59,039 nucleotides of DNA from Acinetobacter sp. UBA801. GTDB lineage: Bacteria; Pseudomonadota; Gammaproteobacteria; Pseudomonadales; Moraxellaceae. Position 1 is the stretch's first letter, and each line of letters starts with the position of its first letter. The DNA is taken from contig DBIN01000040.1 in the NCBI GenBank assembly GCA_002296655.1, forward strand, positions 1-59,039. The letters run 5' to 3'. Shown here in pieces: positions 45,773 through 55,004 of the stretch. Both the position numbers and the translations under genes were made by a program. The notes under the pieces were generated by a model, which saw only the letters and a list, made by a program, of their open reading frames with translations, was not told the origin of the DNA and searched no databases.

Positions 45773-46459
45773 CTACGACACAAGCTTTGGCTGACCACCT
45801 ACCACATAGTCTGCGCGCTGGGTGTTATAGGGAATATTTAAATCTTCAAAACAGCGTGATACATTTGCCGCACGCTCTTTAAAGCAAGCTTCAATTTCTG
45901 CTTTACTTGCACTAGAAAAACTTGGCAAGACTGAAATCACGGTGACGCTAATACTGTTCGACACCACAGGTAAGCTGCTTGAGCCAATACTGGTGTTTTG
46001 AGCTACGTGTGCAAATGGCACCACATTGTCTATATTTTTCTTTAAATAGACTTGCGCCAATACCGCTGAACGCCCTGTCGCAAACTGATTGGCTTTACAA
46101 TAACCTGTTACCCCAATTTTGGTTTTTGAACCTGTACGGGATATTGCACTAGCTTGACTCATAGAAAAAAATGTGTCTTGTGATGCACGGTAGCAAAACA
46201 CCAACTCATCTTCTGCATTAGCAGCGGAGTTAAAATAGCTATACATACCATCTTGGGCTAATTGGCGCGCCACCTGATTTGGGTTTTCCAAATTAAATAA
46301 TGCCGCATTACTGTTTTCTAAAAGCAAAGCCTGTACTTGGCTGTTTGTTGCCAGTCTTAATCCTAAAATCCCAGAACGAACCGCTAATGTACCTACCAAG
46401 GTAATTAAAATCAGAATGACCAAAACCACAATGAGCGTTGCACCTTTTTGTTGTTTCAT
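45773..46459 (-). CDS. pilX: Type IV pilus assembly protein PilX
   Basis: Minor pilin of the PilV/W/X/FimU priming complex. 228 residues; KQQKG then ATLIVVLVILILITLVGTLAVR, the atypical PilX N-terminus without the FTLIE consensus. The globular region has two Cys pairs. Its ATG overlaps the pilW stop by one base (TAATG). Confidence 0.9.
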   Translation of the reverse strand: MKQQKGATLIVVLVILILITLVGTLAVRSGILGLRLATNSQVQALLLENSNAALFNLENPNQVARQLAQDGMYSYFNSAANAEDELVFCYRASQDTFFSMSQASAISRTGSKTKIGVTGYCKANQFATGRSAVLAQVYLKKNIDNVVPFAHVAQNTSIGSSSLPVVSNSISVTVISVLPSFSSASKAEIEACFKERAANVSRCFEDLNIPYNTQRADYVVGGQPKLVS

Positions 46460-47487
46460 TACGATGCTCCCAATGTATTACGCAAACCAACCACTTGAGT
46501 GACCAGTTGACGTATGTATTTTTTATTCAAATTCGCATCACCATCGAACACCACTGCAGTAGTGGTACCTGGGAGGGTAATAGTTTTATTATTTAAACCA
46601 GCATCAGCCCCAATATTGGTCGCAGATCGCGCAACCACAGAAACTTGCAATGAAATCACTTGTAGATAATTTTTTTCCTCGGTAATAGATGACATCAAAT
46701 CGGTATACTCATCCATTGTGAGATAACGCAATTGATTATTTTGTGGATTTTTCACACCCAAAAGCACCTTAAACGCATCAATATTTTGCATGAGTAACTG
46801 TGCGTTATTATTTAAGCCCGTAATACTGCTATCGCCTGCATTATAATGCCCCGCATCACAGTACAACCCGTAACGATCCAAACCATCACTGCCCTGCTGT
46901 GAATTTGGTAACTTTGCTATAAAGTAACGCTGTACCATGGTTGGGCGGATTGCTTGAGTGTCTTCATTGGGTTTTTTTGCTGTTGTAAATCCAATTCTAT
47001 TGCCTTCGCAATCATACATATCTGTATTGCTTAATAATCTTTCATTGATTTTCTTGGTAGCATCTTTTGGGTCAACATCTGATGCTTCTTCAACCTGATA
47101 CTGCGGCACAAACTGAATCACGAGTTGATCGCTATTACCTGTGGTTGCATCTTCTTGTAAATTCTGCTGACTTAAAGCAACATCATCAATCAAATTCGCA
47201 TGTAAGCTTGATGGATAGTTTTCTTGGGCAAAAATTACGCCAGAACCCACCATCTTATTATTAACTTTTTGGTTAGACGGTGTGTTTAGATTGGCGTGTC
47301 GTAAGTCATGAGTCAGCATTGCCAAGCCAAAATTTGAGTTTTGCTGCACATCACCCATACCCAACTGAAATCCTAAAGATCGTTGTGCGCTGAGAAAAAT
47401 AGCAGTTGCTGCACTGACCACCAACAAACCAATTGCCAAGCCAATCATCAGCTCAAGTAAAGTGAAACCTTTCTGAAGCTTAGTCAT
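46459..47487 (-). CDS. pilW: Type IV pilus assembly protein PilW
   Basis: Minor pilin initiating pilus assembly. 342 residues; MTKLQKG then FTLLELMIGLAIGLLVVSAATA with Glu5, followed by the conserved FGLAMLTHDLRHANLN. It overlaps pilV by 8 bp upstream and pilX by one base downstream. Confidence 0.92.
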   Translation of the reverse strand: MTKLQKGFTLLELMIGLAIGLLVVSAATAIFLSAQRSLGFQLGMGDVQQNSNFGLAMLTHDLRHANLNTPSNQKVNNKMVGSGVIFAQENYPSSLHANLIDDVALSQQNLQEDATTGNSDQLVIQFVPQYQVEEASDVDPKDATKKINERLLSNTDMYDCEGNRIGFTTAKKPNEDTQAIRPTMVQRYFIAKLPNSQQGSDGLDRYGLYCDAGHYNAGDSSITGLNNNAQLLMQNIDAFKVLLGVKNPQNNQLRYLTMDEYTDLMSSITEEKNYLQVISLQVSVVARSATNIGADAGLNNKTITLPGTTTAVVFDGDANLNKKYIRQLVTQVVGLRNTLGAS

Positions 47488-47962
47488 AGTTATAAGCCTC
47501 CATAATTATGCATTGTGCGTTTGGGTTATACGCTGTCCCATTGGTACAGTGATTACCTCCACTTCCATTTGTTGCAGTGGTTGTATCCCAAGCCACATAT
47601 ACACATTTTCTTTTCAGGGTCGAACCTTGGCAGTCGTTCACAGCAATAGACATGCCTAAATTTTCTGCACGCAACTGAACTTGTTTAAAGTCATAGGCTG
47701 CCATTTGATCACTGGTACAAAAATTTGCAGCACAATCTGTCACTGTTGCATTTGCCTTATATTCATCTAATCCAGCACGATTCATACGGATACGTTCAGA
47801 TAAATCTCGTGCAATATTCATGGCTTGAATATTTTGACCTGCGTCTGCACTGGCAGCAACCGCCCGAATTTGCAAAGCAGTAAAGCCTAGCACTGCAATT
47901 CCAAGCAGCACCAATGCCACCAAAACCTCGACCAAGCCAACACCACGTTGATTTCTTATCAT
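47480..47962 (-). CDS. pilV: Type IV pilus modification/assembly protein PilV
   Basis: Minor pilin. 160 residues; RNQRG then VGLVEVLVALVLLGIAVLGF with Glu5 and the family motif MNIARDLSERIRMNRAGLDEY. Cys-rich C-terminal half (CAANFC, CQGS, KRKC, HC, QC). Starts 18 bp after fimU ends. Confidence 0.92.
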   Translation of the reverse strand: MIRNQRGVGLVEVLVALVLLGIAVLGFTALQIRAVAASADAGQNIQAMNIARDLSERIRMNRAGLDEYKANATVTDCAANFCTSDQMAAYDFKQVQLRAENLGMSIAVNDCQGSTLKRKCVYVAWDTTTATNGSGGNHCTNGTAYNPNAQCIIMEAYNYD

Positions 47963-47980
47963 TGTTTTACCCTCATCCTA

Positions 47981-48421
47981 TTAATTTGGGCATGTGCTAT
48001 TTGAGCGTTCATATCGAATCGAACCGTTTTTAAAAAACTCGATGACCGCTTTTTTTGAGCTGTCTTTTTGATGCTGCAAAATAAAACACTCACGATCATT
48101 CGCTGAAACTAAAAAGCCAAACATATTGTAGGTCAGGCTATTGACTGGTTTACTTGCCCAGCTGGTATGTTGCTCTGGCAGCCACTTGAACTTGCCGTCT
48201 GTTACCGAGGCGTCTAGTGCCAACTTCTGTTCTTTCTTAGTAAATACAGCTTCGGAACGTGCCATTGTGGCCAATTCAATAATAGCTCTTGCATCGCTAT
48301 GCAATTGATTTTTACGAATCATGCTGGTCATTGAAGGAGCCGCCATCATCGCGATAATCGCCAACACAGCAATGGTCACCATCAACTCAATTAAGGTGAA
48401 CCCGTTTTCTTTTTTTCGCAT
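47981..48421 (-). CDS. fimU: GspH/FimT-type pseudopilin FimU
   Basis: First gene of the minor-pilin operon. 146 residues; MRKKENG then FTLIELMVTIAVLAIIAMMAAPSM, followed by the GspH/FimT domain (DARAIIELATMARSEAV, NGSIRYERS). Strong ribosome-binding site GGGGGGAGT. An ispH terminator upstream implies an own promoter between 48422 and 48505. The operon order is fimU-pilV-pilW-pilX-pilY1-pilE-pilE. Confidence 0.9.
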   Translation of the reverse strand: MRKKENGFTLIELMVTIAVLAIIAMMAAPSMTSMIRKNQLHSDARAIIELATMARSEAVFTKKEQKLALDASVTDGKFKWLPEQHTSWASKPVNSLTYNMFGFLVSANDRECFILQHQKDSSKKAVIEFFKNGSIRYERSNSTCPN

Positions 48422-48505
48422 ACTCCCCCCAAGACACAGACTTTGCCCTATTAAAAATAATAACCAACAACTTTACAAAACCCTCACACTTCAGGACAAA
48501 AGGCA

Positions 48506-48542
48506 TAAAAAAGCAGATAACCGTCATGCAACAGTTATCTGC
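48506..48542 (-). terminator. Terminator after ispH
   Basis: Perfect arms GCAGATAAC (48513-48521) and GTTATCTGC (48534-48542); on the minus strand the 3' arm is followed by TTTTTT. Confidence 0.85.
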
Positions 48543-48584
48543 CTATTTTTAATCAATTTTTTAAAGTATTATGTACTTCGCAGT

Positions 48585-49535
48585 TTAAGCCTGTGTTACA
48601 GGAATACGTAACTCTTTGGGCAAACTAAAGGTAATATTTTCTTCGCGGCCTGCAAGCTCTTCAGGGGCGGTTGCACCCCAGTCTTGCAAACGCTGAATCA
48701 CTTGTTTGATTAAAATTTCTGGTGCAGATGCGCCTGCAGTCACACCAATTTTTGTATTCGGTTGAAACCATGCTTGTTCCAACTCGTCTGCATTATCCAC
48801 CAAATAGGCGCGTTTCCCCATACGTTCAGCCAACTCACGTAAACGGTTAGAGTTGGATGAATTTGGTGAACCCACCACCAACACCACATCACACTGATTG
48901 GCTAAGTCACGCACTGCGTCCTGACGGTTTTGAGTGGCATAACAAATATCGTCTTTGCGTGGCCCTTGAATATTCGGATATTTCTGGCGCAAGGCATCAA
49001 TGACTTTGGCTGTATCATCAATCGACAAAGTTGTTTGCGTTACAAAAGCCACTCTATCTGGATGCTGAACCGCAAGAGCAGCCACATCATCCTCATCTTC
49101 TACCAAATAAATGTCGCCACCATTTTTCTTGTCGTACTGTCCCATCGTACCTTCAACTTCTGGGTGGCCTTCGTGACCAATTAAAATAGCTTCAGTGCCT
49201 TCACGCGCATACTTAGTCACCTCAATATGCACTTTGGTCACCAATGGACAAGTGGCATCAAACACTTTTAAGCCGCGACGTTCAGCTTCTTGTTGTACCG
49301 CTTTAGATACGCCATGTGCACTAAAAATCACAATATTGTCATCGGGCACTTCATCTAGCTCATCGACAAAAATTGCACCGCGTTGGCGCAAGTCATCTAC
49401 CACAAATTTATTGTGTACCACTTCGTGACGCACATAAATAGGTGGGTTAAAACACTCAAGGGCACGATTTACAATCGCAATTGCTCGGTCTACACCTGCA
49501 CAAAAACCACGTGGATTCGCCAATACAATTTCCAT
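48585..49535 (-). CDS. ispH: 4-hydroxy-3-methylbut-2-enyl diphosphate reductase
   Basis: Iron-sulfur enzyme making IPP and DMAPP, the last step of the MEP pathway started by Dxs. 316 residues. Cluster cysteines: GFCAGVDRA (Cys12), DATCPLV and [19 protein letters not shown] and FSAHGVS give active-site His residues; [11 protein letters not shown] and GASAPE are C-terminal signatures. Divergent from gmk with 134 bp between starts. Confidence 0.97.
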   Translation of the reverse strand: MEIVLANPRGFCAGVDRAIAIVNRALECFNPPIYVRHEVVHNKFVVDDLRQRGAIFVDELDEVPDDNIVIFSAHGVSKAVQQEAERRGLKVFDATCPLVTKVHIEVTKYAREGTEAILIGHEGHPEVEGTMGQYDKKNGGDIYLVEDEDDVAALAVQHPDRVAFVTQTTLSIDDTAKVIDALRQKYPNIQGPRKDDICYATQNRQDAVRDLANQCDVVLVVGSPNSSNSNRLRELAERMGKRAYLVDNADELEQAWFQPNTKIGVTAGASAPEILIKQVIQRLQDWGATAPEELAGREENITFSLPKELRIPVTQA

Positions 49536-49669
49536 AGAACCCTCTATGTTGAAGTTAAATAGGTGGGATGTTTAAAAATTTATGCCAACAAAAGCCATCT
49601 TGGCTATTTTGTTTAAGGGGCGTCTACTCTAAAATAGAGAAGATATTTTATCATATCAGGAAAAATATC

Positions 49670-50293
49670 ATGTCGGGTCTATTGTTTGTCGTTTCTGCCG
49701 CTTCAGGAACAGGCAAAACATCCCTCGTTAAAGCCCTGCTTGAGCGTGTGAATAATTTACACGTTTCAGTTTCTCACACAACACGCGGTCAACGTCCCGG
49801 CGAACTCGATGGCGTGCATTATCACTTCACACAAAAACAAGATTTTATCGACTTGGTAAAACAAGGCGGTTTTATTGAGTATGCTGAAGTCTTTGGCAAT
49901 TATTACGGCACCGCGCAAGCAACGGTTAAAGAGCAGTTAGCCAAAGGTCACGATGTGTTGCTTGAAATTGACTGGCAAGGTGCTCAACAAGTACGCAATC
50001 TTTTTCCTGAATCGAAGCAAATTTTTATTCTTCCACCAAGTCAATTTGATTTACGTGAGCGCTTATCTAACCGTGGCACCGATGCAGTCGATGTGATTGA
50101 GCATCGTTTGGGCTGCGCAGTAGAAGACATGCAGCAATATGTCAATTTTGACTATCTGATTATTAATGATGACTTTAATAAAGCCCTGCACGATTTAGAA
50201 GCAGTGATTATTGCCAATCGTTTGGTGACTGCGCAGCAGGCGCGTCGTCATCAAGCCTTGATTCAAAAGTTAATTAGCCCACCAAGCGCGTGA
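49670..50293 (+). CDS. gmk: Guanylate kinase
   Basis: Phosphorylates GMP/dGMP to GDP/dGDP. 207 residues from ATG 49670, the usual start (MSGLLFVVSAASGTGKTSL); the longer open frame from 49568 is leader. P-loop SGTGKTS, GMP-binding SVSHTTRGQRPGE, DGVHYHF and EVFGNYYGT, and VLLEIDWQGAQQV. Gene order gmk-rpoZ-spoT is conserved in gammaproteobacteria. Confidence 0.97.
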   Translation: MSGLLFVVSAASGTGKTSLVKALLERVNNLHVSVSHTTRGQRPGELDGVHYHFTQKQDFIDLVKQGGFIEYAEVFGNYYGTAQATVKEQLAKGHDVLLEIDWQGAQQVRNLFPESKQIFILPPSQFDLRERLSNRGTDAVDVIEHRLGCAVEDMQQYVNFDYLIINDDFNKALHDLEAVIIANRLVTAQQARRHQALIQKLISPPSA

Positions 50294-50369
50294 TTAAAAC
50301 TTGAGTCTATAAGCAAAGCACCTTATACTGCACAGTCTGTTTAAATTTACTATTCGAACGAGAATTCTT

Positions 50370-50651
50370 ATGGCACGCGTTACCGTTGAAGATTGTTTAG
50401 ACCATGTAGACAACCGCTTTGAGCTTGTACTAGTGGCAAGCAAGCGCGCGCGTCAATTGGCACGTCAAGGCATTGAGCCAACTGTAGAGTGGGACAATGA
50501 TAAGCCAACTGTAGTGGCATTACGTGAAATTGCTGTGGGTCATGTGTCTAAAGACATTTTGAAACAACGTGATCAAGACTATCAAACTTCAAGTCTTGAC
50601 CTTGCACTTTCAGCAAATAACTTGAATTTAGATGGTTTTTCTTTCCAATAA
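50370..50651 (+). CDS. rpoZ: RNA polymerase omega subunit
   Basis: Small RNA polymerase subunit helping beta' assembly and forming part of the ppGpp site. 93 residues; [29 protein letters not shown] and the conserved [11 protein letters not shown] segment identify it. Followed by a strong terminator, so spoT needs its own promoter. Confidence 0.97.
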   Translation: MARVTVEDCLDHVDNRFELVLVASKRARQLARQGIEPTVEWDNDKPTVVALREIAVGHVSKDILKQRDQDYQTSSLDLALSANNLNLDGFSFQ

Positions 50652-50664
50652 GAACCACTTTCTG

Positions 50665-50694
50665 AAAAAGCCTAGTTTTTTACTAGGCTTTTTT
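50665..50694 (+). terminator. Terminator after rpoZ
   Basis: Perfect arms AAAAAGCCTAG (50665-50675) and CTAGGCTTTTT (50683-50693), continuing the T-run. Confidence 0.88.
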
Positions 50695-50872
50695 GTTGCC
50701 TGAACTTTAATCTTGCGCTAAAAACCGTTATAACATAAGGAGTAAGACCCTCTTTATTAGTGCCAAATTTATCACTATTTGGCATGAAAAAAATTGACAA
50801 GTCATGCAATATGCTTTTCATTATAAGGTCTAACTGTAGATTCGTTATCACTTGTATTTTAAAGGGTGTTAT

Positions 50873-52975
50873 ATGCCAGGCACGATGGTCAGCCAAGCCA
50901 AACAACAGCTTCAAGCCATGATCGAACCTTACCTTAGCGTAAGTGAAGTCGAACAGGTGCTTACGGCTTGCGATTATGCTGAGCATGCGCATGATGGCGT
51001 GACCCGTAAAAGTGGTGAACCGTATGTGTTACACCCGATTGCGGTGAGTTGTATTTTGGCACACATGCGTTTGGATGCCGACACGCTCATTGCTGCGCTA
51101 TTGCACGATGTCATAGAAGATACCGACTACAGCAAAGATGACATCACAGAAAAATTCGGACGTACCGTTGCCGAACTGGTCGATGGTGTAACTAAGCTTA
51201 GCCATTCGAGCGACAAGGAATACAACAAAGCCGCTTCGTTCCGTAAAATTCTGCAAGCAACCTTACAGGATCCACGTGTCATTATTGTGAAACTGGCAGA
51301 CCGTTATCACAACATGACCACATTAGATGCACTGCGACCAGACAAACGCGCACGCATCGCCCAAGAAACTTTTGATGTGTTTGTACCTATGGCACGTATC
51401 GTGGGTATGAATGAAATGGCGGATAATCTTGAACATCTGTGTTATCAAAACCTAGATTTAGATATGTATAACGATGTGCAAGCCGCCCTTTTGCAAACCA
51501 AGCCAAAACGCTGCGAATACCAGTCTAAATGGGAACAAAATCTTGCCGACCTGCTGCAAGATAATCAAATTACAGGCCGTATTAAAAAGAAAAATAACAA
51601 TATTGAATTACTGCGCCACTTTGTTAAAAACGATATTGATCTACAAGAACTGACCCACAGCCACGCCTTTGAAATTATTTTACAAAGCATTGCTGACTGT
51701 GACCGTTTGGCTGATATTTTACGTGACAGTTTTCAGGTCTTGCATTATGAAGATCATATCCGTCGCCCACTGCCAGGCGGTAACCAATCGCTCATGATGC
51801 GTCTAAAAGGTGAACAAACCACCTTATCACTTACCATTCAAACTGAATTGATGCGTAAAGCCGCACGTTTTGGCGTAGTCTTAGGTGAAAACGCACCGCA
51901 AGCCTGCCGTTCTGCCATTCAAGCCTCTATGCAAAGCTTGAACGTGTTGATTGATGGTGAATGCGCTAAAACTACATTTAGCGATTTACTGGATTATCTA
52001 CACCAAGAGAAAATTCATGTTTATACCCCGCACGGACATTTACATGAATTGCCCCAAGGTGCCACCGCAGTTGACTTTGCCTATGCAGCCAGTTTGTTCT
52101 TAGGTAACCATGCCGTCGGTACAAAAATTAATGGTGAAAGCAAACCACTTTCCACACCACTCACCAGCGGGCAAGTGGTCGAAATCATCACCGATGTTTT
52201 AGCCACACCAAACCCAGACTGGCTGAGTTTTATCAACACCCAAAAAGCCCGTCGTGCCTTACAGAATATTCTGCGTGATCAAGATATTGAAGAGCAGCGC
52301 TTGGTGGGTCAGCAAGCGCTTAACCGTGCGCTGAAATTATTTAATCACTCGATTCAAGACTTGACCGAAGCAGATTGGTTAAATGTGTTGCAATGGCGTC
52401 ATATCGACAGCAAAGAACGCCTGTTCGAACAGATTGCAGTCGGAGATTTATTGCCACAGTTGGTGGCAAATCACATTTACGCACTCGATCAGGACAGCAG
52501 CGAACATTCTGACCGTCTGATTCAGGGCACAGAAGGCATTGACGTGAAATATGCGCACTGTTGCAACCCTGTACTGGGCGATCCGATTCAGGGCAACTTG
52601 TCACGCCGTGGCTTGATTGTGCATCGTGCGCGTTGCAACAACTTACTGCATGAGCAACATCAACATCCTGAAAATATCATGCCGCTACAATGGACTTCGG
52701 AAGATGTAGATGACGTGAGTTTTACGGCTTATCTCAGCATTGATATGGATATGAATGACGAACAAATTTCCGATTTGATCTATCAATGTCGTAAGGCCAA
52801 AACGGGAGTAGAAATGGTACGCAGCCACGATGGCAAAACCTATGTGAATATTGTAGTGAATAACCGTAAGCAAATTGCCAAAATTATTCGTGATTTGCGT
52901 ATGCACTTCGGTTTCCCACGAATTAGCCGTTTAGCGCGCCCCATCAGCATCGCAGAAGAAGCCAAAGCTTGTTAA
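50873..52975 (+). CDS. spoT: SpoT, (p)ppGpp hydrolase with degenerate synthetase domain
   Basis: RelA/SpoT-family stringent-response enzyme. 700 residues from ATG 50873, with AAAGGG upstream. HD hydrolase domain is intact: HPIAV (His54), LLHDVIEDT (His78-Asp79, Glu82-Asp83) and VKLADRYHNM. The synthetase domain (about 215-350) is degenerate: where catalytic enzymes have the RxKxxxS...K motif it has RIKKKNNN, and in place of NGYQSLHT it has GGNQSLMM. TGS (IHVYTPHGHLHELPQGATAVDFAY), zinc-finger-like HCCNP and C-terminal ACT follow. Likely hydrolase only, as described for Moraxellaceae. ridA follows on the same strand. Confidence 0.95.
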   Translation: MPGTMVSQAKQQLQAMIEPYLSVSEVEQVLTACDYAEHAHDGVTRKSGEPYVLHPIAVSCILAHMRLDADTLIAALLHDVIEDTDYSKDDITEKFGRTVAELVDGVTKLSHSSDKEYNKAASFRKILQATLQDPRVIIVKLADRYHNMTTLDALRPDKRARIAQETFDVFVPMARIVGMNEMADNLEHLCYQNLDLDMYNDVQAALLQTKPKRCEYQSKWEQNLADLLQDNQITGRIKKKNNNIELLRHFVKNDIDLQELTHSHAFEIILQSIADCDRLADILRDSFQVLHYEDHIRRPLPGGNQSLMMRLKGEQTTLSLTIQTELMRKAARFGVVLGENAPQACRSAIQASMQSLNVLIDGECAKTTFSDLLDYLHQEKIHVYTPHGHLHELPQGATAVDFAYAASLFLGNHAVGTKINGESKPLSTPLTSGQVVEIITDVLATPNPDWLSFINTQKARRALQNILRDQDIEEQRLVGQQALNRALKLFNHSIQDLTEADWLNVLQWRHIDSKERLFEQIAVGDLLPQLVANHIYALDQDSSEHSDRLIQGTEGIDVKYAHCCNPVLGDPIQGNLSRRGLIVHRARCNNLLHEQHQHPENIMPLQWTSEDVDDVSFTAYLSIDMDMNDEQISDLIYQCRKAKTGVEMVRSHDGKTYVNIVVNNRKQIAKIIRDLRMHFGFPRISRLARPISIAEEAKAC

Positions 52976-53098
52976 TTTAATGTGGCTACATAGTTTGACT
53001 GTGCCGCACCTTCACCGATTTTGCATTATAGACTCATCAGGCTACTGAAATGCAGTCGGATGGTCTATGATGTTCGTACATTATTTTAGGAGAAATCA

Positions 53099-53482
53099 AT
53101 GTCCCGCCAAGTCATCCATACTGAAAATGCACCTGCAGCAATTGGTACTTACTCTCAAGCCATTTTAGTGGGCAATACTGTTTATTTATCTGGTCAAATT
53201 GGTTTAGACCCATACAGCATGGAATTGGTAGAAGGCATTGAAGCGCAAATTCGCCGTGTGTTTGATAACTTAAAAGCCGTTTGTGAAGCGGCGGGCGGTT
53301 CTTTGGCCGATATTGCCAAGCTGAATATTTTCCTGACGGATTTATCACACTTTCAATTAGTCAACCAAATTATGGGCGAATACTTTGCACAACCATACCC
53401 TGCGCGTGCAGCCTTAGGTGTGGCTAGCTTGCCTAAAGGTGCTTTAGTTGAAATGGATGGCGTGGTGATTATCAATTCATAA
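53099..53482 (+). CDS. ridA: RidA-family enamine/imine deaminase
   Basis: Hydrolyses reactive 2-aminoacrylate and related enamines released by PLP enzymes. 127 residues with AGGAG before ATG 53099. Signatures: [42 protein letters not shown], and [20 protein letters not shown] with the key Arg105-region Arg. Conserved neighbour of spoT in related genera. A terminator follows. Confidence 0.95.
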   Translation: MSRQVIHTENAPAAIGTYSQAILVGNTVYLSGQIGLDPYSMELVEGIEAQIRRVFDNLKAVCEAAGGSLADIAKLNIFLTDLSHFQLVNQIMGEYFAQPYPARAALGVASLPKGALVEMDGVVIINS

Positions 53483-53518
53483 GTCATTATTATTCATATA
53501 CTTAAAAACTAATAAACG

Positions 53519-53544
53519 ATGCCACCTATTGAGTGGCATTTTTT
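53519..53544 (+). terminator. Terminator after ridA
   Basis: Arms ATGCCAC (53519-53525) and GTGGCAT (53533-53539), followed by TTTTT. Confidence 0.8.
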
Positions 53545-53590
53545 AATTCAAAAACTCAATTACAATAAATGACTTTTCAAATGATTTTTA

Positions 53591-53620
53591 TTGACAAACG
53601 ATAATAATTATCAATAATAA
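53591..53620 (+). promoter_or_regulatory. bfd promoter with Fur box
   Basis: -35 TTGACA (53591-53596), with AATAAT (53613-53618) at 16-bp spacing. Between them GATAATAATTATC (53600-53612) gives two overlapping 14-of-19 matches to the Fur consensus GATAATGATAATCATTATC. Iron-replete repression of bfd is predicted. Confidence 0.7.
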
Positions 53621-53654
53621 CTCTTATCTTATTTCAATTATTGTGGTTGCATTC

Positions 53655-53849
53655 ATGTACGTATGCTTATGCCGTGGTATTACAGATCAAGACATTAAAG
53701 AAGCCGTTGCCAATGGTGCAGACAGCTATCGTGAAATTCGCGATATGTTTGACTTGGGCACGTGTTGTGGTCGCTGTGCACCTGAAACTCGCGCCATCAT
53801 TAGCGATGAAATTGCACAAATTGCGTCTCGTCTTGCCGTTGCTGCCTAA
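53655..53849 (+). CDS. bfd: Bacterioferritin-associated ferredoxin
   Basis: Small [2Fe-2S] protein that delivers electrons to bacterioferritin heme and releases stored iron. 64 residues from ATG 53655. All four cluster cysteines are seen: MYVCLC (Cys4, Cys6) and GTCCGRC (two of Cys38-42). A Fur box overlaps the promoter, and bfr lies 250 bp downstream on the same strand. Confidence 0.95.
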   Translation: MYVCLCRGITDQDIKEAVANGADSYREIRDMFDLGTCCGRCAPETRAIISDEIAQIASRLAVAA

Positions 53850-54096
53850 AGCTGCCGTTTTATTGCTCTCCCGCATTTCAGTATTATAATTTTTACTCAG
53901 TGTTTCCTCTCCCGCTTTCGACTACAGCGGGTTTTTCTTGGCTTACATTTCTTCACACCGCCTAGCTAATTGTTTTTGATTGCGATTTTCATTCGCCGTT
54001 CGATAAATCACTCGCCATTTTGCCCAGTCTTGTTTAAGATACAAATATAGATTGCCTTAAGCGGTTTAAGGCAGAAATTGTTGATGGAGTGCTGCA
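53850..54096 (+). promoter_or_regulatory. bfd-bfr intergenic region
   Basis: 247 bp without a gene. A C/T-rich short hairpin-like stretch near 53917-53937 (CCCGCTTTCGACTACAGCGGG) may terminate bfd: arms CCCGCT/AGCGGG followed by TTTTTC. The bfr ribosome-binding site GGAG lies before 54097. No Fur box was recognised here. Confidence 0.5.
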
Positions 54097-54561
54097 ATGA
54101 AAGGCAATCGTGATGTGATTAATCAACTCAACCAAGTTTTGTATCATCACCTGACTGCAATTAACCAATATTTTTTGCATTCACGTATGTTTAATGATTG
54201 GGGCATTGAACAACTCGGCTCGGCTGAATATAAAGAGTCGATTCGTCAAATGAAACATGCTGACAAAATTATTGAACGTATTTTATTTTTAGAAGGGCTG
54301 CCAAATTTACAACATTTAGGCAAATTATATATCGGTCAGCATACGGCTGAAGTGTTGAAATGTGATGTGCGTAAAGTCCAAGAAAATATTGAAGCGATTC
54401 AAAAAGCCGTCGTTTTGGCAGAACAACAACTGGACTATGTAACTCGTGATTTGGTTCAGGAAATTCTAGAGAAAGAAGAAGAGTACCTCGACTGGGCAAC
54501 GACACAGCTTGATTTGGTTGAAACTGTAGGCATTGAAAACTATATTCAAAGCCAACTCTAA
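54097..54561 (+). CDS. bfr: Bacterioferritin, heme-binding subunit lacking most ferroxidase ligands
   Basis: Iron-storage protein of 154 residues; ungapped with E. coli Bfr across its length (MKGNRDVINQLNQVLYHHL, INQYFLHSRMF, MKHADKIIERILFLEGLPNLQ). Heme ligand Met52 is kept. Ferroxidase ligands differ: Glu18 is His, Glu51 is Gln, Glu94 is Val and His130 is Tyr; only His54 and Glu127 remain. This fits the heme-type subunit of two-subunit bacterioferritins, as in Neisseria BfrB. A ferroxidase-competent partner must be encoded elsewhere. bfd upstream supports the iron-release role. Confidence 0.93.
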   Translation: MKGNRDVINQLNQVLYHHLTAINQYFLHSRMFNDWGIEQLGSAEYKESIRQMKHADKIIERILFLEGLPNLQHLGKLYIGQHTAEVLKCDVRKVQENIEAIQKAVVLAEQQLDYVTRDLVQEILEKEEEYLDWATTQLDLVETVGIENYIQSQL

Positions 54562-54710
54562 GATTCATCTCGTTTCAATCGCACAAAAGACTGGTTTTTC
54601 CAGTCTTTTGTTTTTAGGGTTTGGTAGAGGTTTTTAGTTCATCTTAGGTCATGATTGAATCATGCTTTTAAAGTAAGAGATAAAGATTCATCCGCTGGGA
54701 TTCTTTGAAC

Positions 54711-55004
54711 TTATGATATTTGCTGGAACGTCAATTTTAAACCCAATGCATTTGCCACTTTACTCACCGTCACAAAACTAGGATTTCCCTGTTTTCCAAA
54801 AGACTTATATAGCCCTTCGCGGCTTAAACCCGTTTCTTGTGCAAGTTTAGTCATGCCATACGATTTAGCAATATCACCCAAAATATGCGCAATATATACA
54901 GGATCATCCCCCGCCTCTTCTAAAGCCGCTTCAAGATAAGCCTGTCTATCTTCATCAGTTTTAAGATGATCCTGTATGTCCCATTTTTTTAACTCAACAA
55001 TCAT
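54711..55004 (-). CDS. HTH antitoxin of addiction-module antidote family (HI1420 type)
   Basis: 97 residues. The N-terminus DIQDHLKTDEDRQAYLEAALEE, ALEEAGDDPVYIAHILGDIAKSYGM and the XRE-type helix-turn-helix MTKLAQETGLSREGLYKSF match the addiction-module antidote family. It overlaps the upstream toxin by four bases (ATGA). Toxin-first order, as usual for this type. Confidence 0.88.
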   Translation of the reverse strand: MIVELKKWDIQDHLKTDEDRQAYLEAALEEAGDDPVYIAHILGDIAKSYGMTKLAQETGLSREGLYKSFGKQGNPSFVTVSKVANALGLKLTFQQIS

